Source: Tenuifilum sp040752515 (lineage in GTDB: Bacteria; Bacteroidota; Bacteroidia; Bacteroidales; Tenuifilaceae). From it: a stretch of DNA of 32,549 nucleotides. Location of the stretch: the NCBI GenBank assembly GCA_040752515.1, contig JBFMGQ010000034.1:1-32549 (forward strand). The letters run 5' to 3'. Positions 1-8,026 of the stretch are shown piece by piece. Position numbers and translations under genes: made by a program. The notes beneath the pieces were generated by a model. That model ran no database searches, was not told the DNA's origin, and was given only the letters and a program-made list of their open reading frames with translations. Position 1 is the stretch's first letter; each line of letters opens with the position of its first letter.

Positions 1-110
1 TTGGGTGGCTACAGCGGCGGGGATCACCCCTTCCCATTCCGAACAGGGCAGTTAAGCCCGCCAGCGCCGATGGTACTGCGTCACAGCGGGAGAGTAGGTC
101 GCCGCCCCCC
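1..110 (+). rRNA. rrf: 5S ribosomal RNA (5' end at the window edge)
   Basis: This is the 5S rRNA at the end of an rRNA operon whose other genes lie before the window. The conserved core is visible: the CCATTCCGAACAG stretch near 32-44, the GTTAAGCCCG segment near 51-60, and GATGGTACTGCG near 69-80. Helix I can be drawn between 3-9 (GGGTGGC) and 101-107 (GCCGCCC), so the 5' end lies at or within a few bases of position 1 and the 3' end near 108-110. It is much richer in GC than the surrounding genes, as expected for an rRNA in an AT-rich genome. A strong terminator follows directly. Confidence 0.95.
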
Positions 111-114
111 TTCC

Positions 115-145
115 GCCCCGCGGGTTTACCCGCGGGGCTTTTTTA
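115..145 (+). terminator. Rho-independent terminator of the rRNA operon
   Basis: A 10-bp perfect GC-rich stem (115-124 with 129-138, loop TTTA) is followed by six T residues from 139. It sits a few bases after the 5S rRNA and points rightward, so it ends the rRNA transcript. Confidence 0.92.
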
Positions 146-172
146 TTTTTATAAAATTAAATAGGGAAAAAT

Positions 173-206
173 AAAAAAAGGGATGTGTAACATCCCTTTT
201 TTTTTT
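173..206. terminator. Bidirectional terminator between the rRNA operon and the glucan operon
   Basis: A 7-bp stem GGGATGT/ACATCCC (180-186 with 190-196, loop GTA) is flanked by seven A residues on the left and ten T residues on the right. It therefore looks like an intrinsic terminator on both strands. On the minus strand it lies 14 bases past the stop of the last gene of the operon; on the plus strand it backs up the 5S terminator. Confidence 0.88.
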
Positions 207-219
207 ATCGATTATTTTC

Positions 220-3200
220 CTAAAGAAAAATTTCGATGTTATTTTCATTGCTATTTAGTAAATCAAAAAACATTTTCCTTTCAACTCTAATTCCCCCTTT
301 CCGGTAAGGATTTTCTTCGTATGTAAAAGATGGTTCAAAATTGTTTATTTTTATTAAGTATGGACTAAATAACGATTTAGTGACGTGATAGGTTACTTTT
401 ATTGGAAAACTATTAAAAGTAAAATTGACCACTAATCCGTTTAACTCTTTAGGTAAAACCGGATCAATAGTTACAAATTCATTATTAAATCTAAAGCCAA
501 GCAATCTGGTCATCAAAATGCCGATAAAAATCCCTGGTCCACTAGAATATACTCTCCAACCCCCATGTAATGTAAAGTTACCTTTTATTACTTCAGGATA
601 ATATTTGTCAGCTTCATATCTATTTTTAAATAGAACATCAGAGCTACTGTAATAACAGTTAGCTTGCCGAATATCGCCCTGTCTTACAATATTATGGTAA
701 TTAATTGGTATTGCTTGTAATAATGCATGAATGAATTCATCGGCTTTTCCTGTTATAGCAAGTGATTCAGCAAACCTTATATGCTCATGCATATACATTA
801 AACCTATCTCTCTCCCAAAAAAGGTACTACTTTCAGCACGTTGAAAAATCTTTTGCAAACCTCCGCTATATTTTAGAGGTTTATCCATGAGTCGTGCACC
901 ATCGGGACCTATAAGATTTTTATAAATTAGTTGTTGATGGTGTTCTGCTTGGTTGGGGTTAAAAATTCCGCTCAAAACCCCTCGATTCATTGGTAAAATA
1001 CTATATCGAACCCCTGTTTTGCTATCGGAGGGATGAAGAAGTAGCGAAAAAGCACCATTGTTTTCTAAAAGTCCATATCCGGCTACAATTCCATCTTTAA
1101 CTAAATACTTATTAAAATCTGCTTTGATTTTATTACTGGTTTCACATAAGCCATTGGATTTTTCGGTTAGACCAATTAGTTTATAAACATTTTCGAATAG
1201 TTTAAAAGCGTGGTAGTTCATTTCAACAGTCCAACTTGATACCAAGCGTTGTGCCAGATCGCTATTAACGGGTTGAAGGGAATCGTTCCAATCACCGCCA
1301 CCAAAGGGTACAAGCGCTGTACCTGGAATGAAAGATTTAATAATTCTACTGATTAACCGCTCAACATGTTCCATTAGCGGGGTAATCTCCGCCTTAACAT
1401 CACTTTCTTCGGAGAAGTAGGGTAAGGGTGTGTTCAAAATTTCAAAATCACCACTAGCTAAAATATAGTTTGAAAGGGCTATAATGCACCAATATGCAAT
1501 ATCGCCATGTGCTTCGTGGGCTCTAATATTTTTGTATTTATCAAACATCCACCATTGTGGCCACCATCCATCGGTATTTTGATTGGAAAAGATGGTATAA
1601 ATAATTTCTTTTACCACATCGTATTTGCCGAGACTTAACAGCAATTCAATTGGACCTTGAGAAACGTCACGTGTACCCCAAGCCGCACCTCCAAACTGCT
1701 CAAGCCCATAGGGTGTAAGGTAGTGGACTAATGCATTTGACTCAAACCAAGGAATTATCTCATTTATGATTTTAATTTTATCAGAATTTCCGGTAAAATT
1801 GATTTCTAATCCTGAACCTTTTCTGAACGAAAGGGCATCATTTATATCTGATTGAAACTCTTTTTCTGGATCAGATATAGAAGACCAGTCGTATGCATCT
1901 TCAAGTTCGCAAATAAAACTTAAACTTAAGTGTTTTGTTTTAGCCGATTTAATTACAATAAACGAATTGGCATAATTGCTATCGATATTGATACACTTGC
2001 CATTATCAATTTCAAGGTCAGAGTAATCCGTTTTATTGACAATTAGATGGTACTGGGCTTTTGGATAGTTTTTTGAGAGCAGACTTTCAGGGCTGGGCTT
2101 AAATGATATAGGAAATGAGTTGTTAAACAAATTAACTTGCCAACCGTTCAACTCATCTAAGTTATTTGAAACGATTATGTTAACAGGATTACCAGATAAA
2201 ACTTTAAAATCAAAATTTACTTTTGGTTTATAAGTTGATGCCCATGTTGTTACTTGAAAAATATTGTTTTCGTATTTATAAATCCATCGAGCATAGTTCA
2301 ATCCCATTTCATATGCCGATGGGATCCCCAGCTGGTAATACTTATTGTTGAGTTCAATAAAAATTCTTTGCCCTGTTTCGGGTAAAAGGTTGAACTGGCT
2401 GGTATTAATTGATAGAAGTGTATTGAAGTTGGTGTTCCCTTGTTTCAAGTGAGAATTAAATACCCCAAACGACCATGTGGTAAGGGAAACAATATTATCA
2501 TTTTGTTTTAGATTGATATTCGATTGAATAATATGACCATGAGGTCGATAAGTTAAAATGTCTTTTTCTCCCAATACAACATGTCGATTTTTATCAAAAA
2601 AGAAGGAAAGCAACTTTCCATTATTGAATTCAGGGAATCGTTTTTCTCCTTCATATAATTGATTAATTTCAGCCTCATTCAAATCATGGGAAGGGAAAAA
2701 TTCAGAATTTGTAAAGAGGTTTTGAGTTCCTTTTTCCCATTTGCTTGTGGTTGGGTATTTAAAATCAAATTGCCCGAAAAGTTTAGGTAGAATTGCTAAA
2801 TCATCATATGAGGTAGCAGCAGGATGATCAGCCATAAATTTAAAGCCGAAGCTAATTATTTGCTTATTATTGCTGGTATTAAAACTGAATGGCTTTGATT
2901 GAATAGCAATAACCGACGATTCGGCTGCACATTCACCTGGTAGTGAATCAAATTCTAACGCAATAGGTATTTTAGTTTTACGGTATGAGGATCCATAAAC
3001 ATTTAGTCCATCGGTAGTTGCTGAGGCTGCACCAGTGCTGCAGGCCGCTATTAACCATGGATTTCCGTTTGATTCTCGCATGTTTTGCCTGCAGCAAACA
3101 ACTGCTCCAAATTGAGGATCGTTCAGGATTAACCTTTCTATGTATTGGCTTACGTAATACTCATTTATAGGTCCATTTGATAGCTGTTTTAATCCTACGT

Positions 3201-3561
3201 CTTGTACTAAAATTATATCGTATTGGTTTGGTGATGAATTGCTATTTATTAATTCTATCGACCATAGCCAGTTACTTTCATTGCTATGCAGTTGGAGGCT
3301 GACCAAGTAATCAATACCATTCCATTTACCCTTTGCAAAAAAACAGTTATTTTCAAAGGCGAAAACAGAATTAGTGCCAGTTCCAATTAGCATAATGTAT
3401 TTTTTGGGCTCACTCCTTTCTCTTAAAAAAATGCTTGTCCCAAAGATTGAGAATGGGTTGGCATCTCTTAGCCCAATACGAATATTATTTGATGAAATTC
3501 GTTTTATTCCGCCGTTACTGTGAAATTCAAACTCTAATCCCGACTTGTTGTTTAATTTCAT
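220..3561 (-). CDS. GH94 phosphorylase, probable 1,2-beta-oligoglucan phosphorylase
   Basis: Likely role: phosphorolysis of beta-1,2-gluco-oligosaccharides (sophoro-oligosaccharides) to alpha-glucose 1-phosphate and a shortened chain, in the cytoplasm. The protein has 1113 residues and no signal peptide. Residues 1-590 are mostly beta-rich. An (alpha/alpha)6 barrel follows from about 600 to 1010, with the segment AAWGTRDVSQGP (626-637) and the GH94 general-acid motif GGGDWND (754-760, acid probably D757). A glycine-rich HGGWRVYSSGPG segment lies near the end of the barrel, before a short beta C-terminus. Cellobiose and chitobiose phosphorylases have about 800 residues; characterised 1,2-beta-oligoglucan phosphorylases have about 1100, so length and neighbours favour the latter. 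The start overlaps the GH35 stop by an ATGA. It is the last gene of the operon. Family confidence is high; substrate is inferred. Confidence 0.85.
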   Translation of the reverse strand: MKLNNKSGLEFEFHSNGGIKRISSNNIRIGLRDANPFSIFGTSIFLRERSEPKKYIMLIGTGTNSVFAFENNCFFAKGKWNGIDYLVSLQLHSNESNWLWSIELINSNSSPNQYDIILVQDVGLKQLSNGPINEYYVSQYIERLILNDPQFGAVVCCRQNMRESNGNPWLIAACSTGAASATTDGLNVYGSSYRKTKIPIALEFDSLPGECAAESSVIAIQSKPFSFNTSNNKQIISFGFKFMADHPAATSYDDLAILPKLFGQFDFKYPTTSKWEKGTQNLFTNSEFFPSHDLNEAEINQLYEGEKRFPEFNNGKLLSFFFDKNRHVVLGEKDILTYRPHGHIIQSNINLKQNDNIVSLTTWSFGVFNSHLKQGNTNFNTLLSINTSQFNLLPETGQRIFIELNNKYYQLGIPSAYEMGLNYARWIYKYENNIFQVTTWASTYKPKVNFDFKVLSGNPVNIIVSNNLDELNGWQVNLFNNSFPISFKPSPESLLSKNYPKAQYHLIVNKTDYSDLEIDNGKCINIDSNYANSFIVIKSAKTKHLSLSFICELEDAYDWSSISDPEKEFQSDINDALSFRKGSGLEINFTGNSDKIKIINEIIPWFESNALVHYLTPYGLEQFGGAAWGTRDVSQGPIELLLSLGKYDVVKEIIYTIFSNQNTDGWWPQWWMFDKYKNIRAHEAHGDIAYWCIIALSNYILASGDFEILNTPLPYFSEESDVKAEITPLMEHVERLISRIIKSFIPGTALVPFGGGDWNDSLQPVNSDLAQRLVSSWTVEMNYHAFKLFENVYKLIGLTEKSNGLCETSNKIKADFNKYLVKDGIVAGYGLLENNGAFSLLLHPSDSKTGVRYSILPMNRGVLSGIFNPNQAEHHQQLIYKNLIGPDGARLMDKPLKYSGGLQKIFQRAESSTFFGREIGLMYMHEHIRFAESLAITGKADEFIHALLQAIPINYHNIVRQGDIRQANCYYSSSDVLFKNRYEADKYYPEVIKGNFTLHGGWRVYSSGPGIFIGILMTRLLGFRFNNEFVTIDPVLPKELNGLVVNFTFNSFPIKVTYHVTKSLFSPYLIKINNFEPSFTYEENPYRKGGIRVERKMFFDLLNSNENNIEIFL

Positions 3562-5996
3562 TTGTCAAAAATTTTTAGTGTTAACTCAAATTCCACGTTG
3601 CCATGATTGTAATTTAGTACAATCCGATTGTTATGCCAAATGAGCATGATGGGCTTACCTGAAATTTCGGCCGATTTTATTTTGGTAATGTTTCTTCCTT
3701 CAAGAACCATTTCACCTAACAATTTAGGATCGCCCATTAAACTTATATGAATGCTTTTATCGTTTACTTTTATTCCAGTGACATCCGAAGTAGTGTGAAG
3801 AATTTTAATGCCATTGCTTATTTCTTTACCAACTGGTGAAATAAATGCGTAAAATGAGGGAATTTCAATTTCTCCATCAATTAGTGGGAGCTGGACTATT
3901 TCACTCGTTTTGGGATGCCTATAGGTTATTTTTCCACTTTGATTTTCGTTATAGTAGTTCCCAACAAAAAGCAACGCTTCAGAATTATCATTAAATTTTT
4001 CACGTACAGCAATAAAATCGTTAGTACATGTAGCATTAACCTTATGTGCATTAGAACGATTAAGAATTGATTTGTATGCATGTTTATGACCTTCAGTGTC
4101 AAATCCGAGCCATGTGCCAAGGTGTATTACCTTTCCTTTTCCAACATTTTTTTCAAATCCACATATACTTCCTTTAAGGGTAAAGGCGATTGGGGTCGCA
4201 TCGCCAATTGCTTCAGTTGTGTATGTAATTAAAGGGTTTGAGCATTTAATATCGGCTAAATTGTATAATTTGATTAAGGGGGAATCGATAATTTCGTGTT
4301 GTGATGACTTAATGTTAAAAGCATCTCTGAGTATTGTGCAAGGTCGCTGGTTCATTTCCCTGTCGGGTAGGTAGGGGAATATAACTAAATTACCACCTGC
4401 AGTTACATAGTTGGCAACGGTTTGCTGATCGGCAGCATTCATCTCGTCTGTACTAAAAAGCCATATTTGTTTATAAGCGGATAAATCGTTTTCCGATGAA
4501 CTGGTAAGGTTAACCATATCGTAGTCAATATTTAAAACCTGAAGGACTTTTAGCAGTCCATCGAAAAATGCTGGCCGACGAATGCGAGCCGGTACAAATT
4601 TTAGTTTTGAAGCACCCTCTTCAGGTCGTTCAAGTTCAGTGGCATAGTATGGAGAATAGAATAACACACAAACCTCGGCTTTCCTTTTAGTATTTAAAAT
4701 GAGCTCTTCATGGGTGTCAATGAACTTGCTCATTTTTTGAACAACTGGAAAAGCGCTCGACGGTTTTGCCTGATAGTCAAGTGGCGTAAACCAGTAGAAT
4801 GTATCGCCGGAATATCCTTTTGATGGTGGGTTTTTCCCTTGTGAAAACATATAATAGTTCCATCCCTTAAGACCATTGGCAATGCTTGCTTTATAAAAAA
4901 GTTCCATTTCGCGGGGATTTGTAACTACATGGTATTCCCTTGATCCACTTTGAAATTCGGCAGCAAATAAGGGTTTATTGCCCTGCATTGCACTAACAAT
5001 ATCGTTAATAATTCTATCGTCGTGTAAGTTCCTATACGATACAAATTCAGGGATGTGGTCCACACCGAATATCAATTCACTCTTATCCCTGTATAAATCT
5101 TCATACATGGTAATATTAAGGGGAAACTCGTAGCCATGGCCGTATATCCATCCGGGGAGGTTATGGTATAAAGGAATCCATATTTGGTGGTTACGAATCC
5201 AACTGGATAAAAGGCGTAAGTAATTACCGTAGTATTTCCTCCAGAAACAGTGCCATTCGTAATCGCGGCTTCGGTCACCTTTCGATTGGTATGGGCTATT
5301 TCCATCGGGGGGTAATTCAATATCATCGAACGAGGAATAATTAGTTTCCCAAAGGGTATTTAGTTCTTGAATACTTGAGTACCTGTTTTTAATAAAGTTG
5401 ATGAATTGTTCTTTAACCTGTTCATTGTAATCGGCTTGGTGAGCAAGCCACGAGAATACTCCAATTTCGTTGCATACCTGCATCATTATTACAGGGCCAC
5501 CATTGTGTATCTGTTTTTGACTAATAATGGGCATTACATGGTTATACCATTGCTCAACTTTTGACAGGAATAAAGGGTTAAACAAGCTTACACCATCGCT
5601 AAGGACGGCTTCACCTTTGCTATTATGCATTCTAATAGCATCACCGTACTTTTCTAAAAACCAATCGGGTAAGCCTGCTCCACGAAATTCTGCCAGTATA
5701 AATGGACCAGGTTTAACAATGCAGGTAAATCCATATTTTTGGCAAAGGTCTAACCATCCAACAAGATCACGCTCTGGTTGGCTCGTACCATTAAAATCAA
5801 AATCACCTTCGCCGATTTCATGCCAAACCCAGGGAACGTAGCTACTAATGGTTCGGAGTCCTGCCTCTTTGGCTTTCAGTAAATGTTCATCCCATAGCTC
5901 CCGCTTAATTCTAAAATAATGTATTTCGCCAGAGTTTAGAAATACTTTCTTCCCATCCAAATTAAAAAATCCACCTTCGATACTAAACTTATTCAT
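3558..5996 (-). CDS. GH35 enzyme, possible cytoplasmic beta-1,2-glucosyltransferase
   Basis: A GH35 protein of 812 residues. The N-terminal TIM barrel carries the family signature SGEIHYFRI...LWDEHLLKAKEAGL (22-47), YVPWVWHEIGEGDFDFNG (53-70), the acid/base motif GGPVIMMQVCNEIG (166-179, acid/base E177), and the probable nucleophile E347 in LFAAEFQSG. A domain resembling the glutamine-amidotransferase-like domain of GH35/GH42 follows (about 440-620), then beta domains. GH35 is usually annotated beta-galactosidase, but a GH35 enzyme of Ignavibacterium album has been described as a beta-1,2-glucosyltransferase, and the neighbours here point the same way. No signal peptide is visible, so it should be cytoplasmic. 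Position 175 is Cys where most GH35 proteins have Glu or a similar residue before the Asn-Glu. It lies 12 bp after the symporter and overlaps the GH94 gene by 4 bp. Family sure; reaction inferred. Confidence 0.85.
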   Translation of the reverse strand: MNKFSIEGGFFNLDGKKVFLNSGEIHYFRIKRELWDEHLLKAKEAGLRTISSYVPWVWHEIGEGDFDFNGTSQPERDLVGWLDLCQKYGFTCIVKPGPFILAEFRGAGLPDWFLEKYGDAIRMHNSKGEAVLSDGVSLFNPLFLSKVEQWYNHVMPIISQKQIHNGGPVIMMQVCNEIGVFSWLAHQADYNEQVKEQFINFIKNRYSSIQELNTLWETNYSSFDDIELPPDGNSPYQSKGDRSRDYEWHCFWRKYYGNYLRLLSSWIRNHQIWIPLYHNLPGWIYGHGYEFPLNITMYEDLYRDKSELIFGVDHIPEFVSYRNLHDDRIINDIVSAMQGNKPLFAAEFQSGSREYHVVTNPREMELFYKASIANGLKGWNYYMFSQGKNPPSKGYSGDTFYWFTPLDYQAKPSSAFPVVQKMSKFIDTHEELILNTKRKAEVCVLFYSPYYATELERPEEGASKLKFVPARIRRPAFFDGLLKVLQVLNIDYDMVNLTSSSENDLSAYKQIWLFSTDEMNAADQQTVANYVTAGGNLVIFPYLPDREMNQRPCTILRDAFNIKSSQHEIIDSPLIKLYNLADIKCSNPLITYTTEAIGDATPIAFTLKGSICGFEKNVGKGKVIHLGTWLGFDTEGHKHAYKSILNRSNAHKVNATCTNDFIAVREKFNDNSEALLFVGNYYNENQSGKITYRHPKTSEIVQLPLIDGEIEIPSFYAFISPVGKEISNGIKILHTTSDVTGIKVNDKSIHISLMGDPKLLGEMVLEGRNITKIKSAEISGKPIMLIWHNNRIVLNYNHGNVEFELTLKIFDK

Positions 5997-6008
5997 GGTA
6001 TTTCTTTT

Positions 6009-8012
6009 TTACTGATTTTGTTCTTTGTTTCGGCTGGTTAATGCATTCTTTATTTCCTGTAGTCGTTTCTCTGTAAGATTGTAACGGAATATGAAAAGTA
6101 ACGATAAAATACTCATAATAACCGGTAATCCAATTTCAACAATGCGCATCATAAGAAGAGTGAATGGACTTTGACGTTTTAGGGATGGTATTTTTTGAGT
6201 GATTTCATCTAGTTTATGAATGTTTATTGAATCGGTATCATAAATGTTGTACTCCTTTAAAACGCAGTTTATTTCTGCAATATCCTTTAAAAGATCTTTG
6301 TAATGGGCTCCATCGCCTTTACCATTGATTACGGATTCAAAATGATTTATCAGCTCATAAACATTATTTTGCGCTTTTATTAAGTTAAAATTCATTCTTT
6401 GCTTATTAATTTTTTTTGCTAGAACTGAGAGATTTATTGAATCGTGCTTTGATTTGTTTAGGATATTATCATAGTACTTAAGGCTATCAATAGTTGTTTT
6501 CAGGTTTTGTCGTAAAGTAACTTTTGCTTGAATTTTTGAACTATCCTTTTCGATTGTTTCGTGCTGATTTACCCTTTCAAGGTAAGCATCATACTTTATG
6601 GCATTATCAAGAATTTGACTATTTAACTCCTTAGTTTTTTTAATGTATTCGGAATAGTTCAAAATATTTTTATTGGTTAGGTCAACCTTGATTTCTTTTA
6701 TATTCCCTTCAAGGTAGTCGACTTTAGTAACCTGATTCTGATCAAATTGGGTGAATTCAATAAGAATTCCAGCCACAAAACTGGCCACGGCAAAGCCCAT
6801 TTTAATGAACCACCAAAAAACGGAGTAAAAGCTGCCTTCCTTCCTATGCCCAGTATTTAAGTCATCTTCGTCACATATGTCACCCACCATTGAGGAACCA
6901 AGGGTAAAAAAGAATAACATACCTGCCGAAAGCAAAACTGTTGGTATAATAATCAGGTAAGGGTGCTGGGGATCGTAGCATAGTATTTTTGATAGTTGTG
7001 CGGTGGCCATTAAGGCAATGGAGAGAATTAAAGTATTACGTTTGCCGAGTTTTGGGCTTACCCAGTTTAACGGGAATACAGCTAAAAGACCTGTTACAGC
7101 CCAAATTGTTCCATTAATTCCTAGCAGATAAGCACCAGCTACTTTATCGCCTGAGAATACGTAGAAAATTGGAATATAAGATCCTAGGAGTGTTACAAAA
7201 TTGAAACCGGTTGCAAGGGTAAAAATGGCAAGAGTAAGTCGAATGAAATTTTTGTTTTTTGTGGTATGCTTCATGTCGGTCCAGAAAGGTTTCTTCTCCT
7301 GTTTCTGAACGCGTACAAAACTTGGCTCACGGAGCTTTGCGGTCCACCAAAAGGAAAGGGGTATGAGTACTGCTGCTATCATCAACGATACATAGCGCAT
7401 ACCATCGGCTTCATTGCCTCCTGGCCCTTTAAATACCTCGAGATTAGCAAGTACAAATAGCCAAGGGGTACTCATGGCAAACAGATTACCCACAAAACTT
7501 TTTGCACTAAATAGACGCGTACGTTCATGGGGGTCGACTGTCATTTCCATTCCCAAAGCACCATGAGGTATTTCAAAGATTGCACACGAAGTGTAGAAAA
7601 GTAATAGTGTTACAAGTATATAGAATAGCTGAAACCATTGGTAGCCCGATTCGGAGGGAAACCAAATTCGAATGGTTTCACCTTTCGGAATCCACCACAT
7701 GGCCACAAAGAAAACAGCTACAAGTATTCCGCCAATCAGTAAGAAAGGACGCCGGCGACCCCAGCGAGTTCGAGTATTGTCCGATAGATGCCCAATAATT
7801 GGGTCGGCTATGGCATCCCAAAGGCGGGGTATAATGAGTATTGTTCCCAACCAAAAAGCGCTTAAGCCTAAGCTAATGTTTCCCATTAAGCCAACAAGAA
7901 TACCTGCAATGTTGAATAGGGCAATGGGAATAATACCTCCAGCCCCATAAGCAATAAGCTGGGAAATTTTTATCTTATTTTTACCTTTTGCTTGTAAGTT
8001 GCTGTTATCCAT
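6009..8012 (-). CDS. GPH-family (MFS) sugar symporter with a large loop insertion
   Basis: An inner-membrane cation:sugar symporter of the glycoside-pentoside-hexuronide family, probably carrying beta-1,2-gluco-oligosaccharides from periplasm to cytoplasm. The family motif is clear at about 66-95 (DAIADPIIGHLSD followed by RTRWGRRRPF), and some twelve hydrophobic segments can be drawn. At 667 residues it is about 200 longer than usual for the family. The excess is one hydrophilic, Lys/Asp/Asn-rich, helical-looking block (about 422-613) between the last two membrane segments (about 400-420 and 615-645). With the usual cytoplasmic N-terminus this block lies in the periplasm. The gene sits 14 bp after the discoidin/barrel gene and 12 bp before the GH35 gene, between the exported and the cytoplasmic enzymes, as expected for the import step. 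Confidence 0.88.
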   Translation of the reverse strand: MDNSNLQAKGKNKIKISQLIAYGAGGIIPIALFNIAGILVGLMGNISLGLSAFWLGTILIIPRLWDAIADPIIGHLSDNTRTRWGRRRPFLLIGGILVAVFFVAMWWIPKGETIRIWFPSESGYQWFQLFYILVTLLLFYTSCAIFEIPHGALGMEMTVDPHERTRLFSAKSFVGNLFAMSTPWLFVLANLEVFKGPGGNEADGMRYVSLMIAAVLIPLSFWWTAKLREPSFVRVQKQEKKPFWTDMKHTTKNKNFIRLTLAIFTLATGFNFVTLLGSYIPIFYVFSGDKVAGAYLLGINGTIWAVTGLLAVFPLNWVSPKLGKRNTLILSIALMATAQLSKILCYDPQHPYLIIIPTVLLSAGMLFFFTLGSSMVGDICDEDDLNTGHRKEGSFYSVFWWFIKMGFAVASFVAGILIEFTQFDQNQVTKVDYLEGNIKEIKVDLTNKNILNYSEYIKKTKELNSQILDNAIKYDAYLERVNQHETIEKDSSKIQAKVTLRQNLKTTIDSLKYYDNILNKSKHDSINLSVLAKKINKQRMNFNLIKAQNNVYELINHFESVINGKGDGAHYKDLLKDIAEINCVLKEYNIYDTDSINIHKLDEITQKIPSLKRQSPFTLLMMRIVEIGLPVIMSILSLLFIFRYNLTEKRLQEIKNALTSRNKEQNQ

Positions 8013-8026
8013 TGTGTGTTTTGATT

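Noticed and set aside
220..3561. Calling the GH94 protein a cellobiose or cellodextrin phosphorylase
   Set aside because: Its 1113 residues exceed those families (about 800 and 980) and match 1,2-beta-oligoglucan phosphorylase, and the operon holds two GH144 genes but no cellulase-type gene.
3558..5996. Plain beta-galactosidase (lacZ-like) annotation
   Set aside because: The family name alone would suggest it, but the cytoplasmic location, the overlap with GH94 and the rest of the operon do not involve galactosides.
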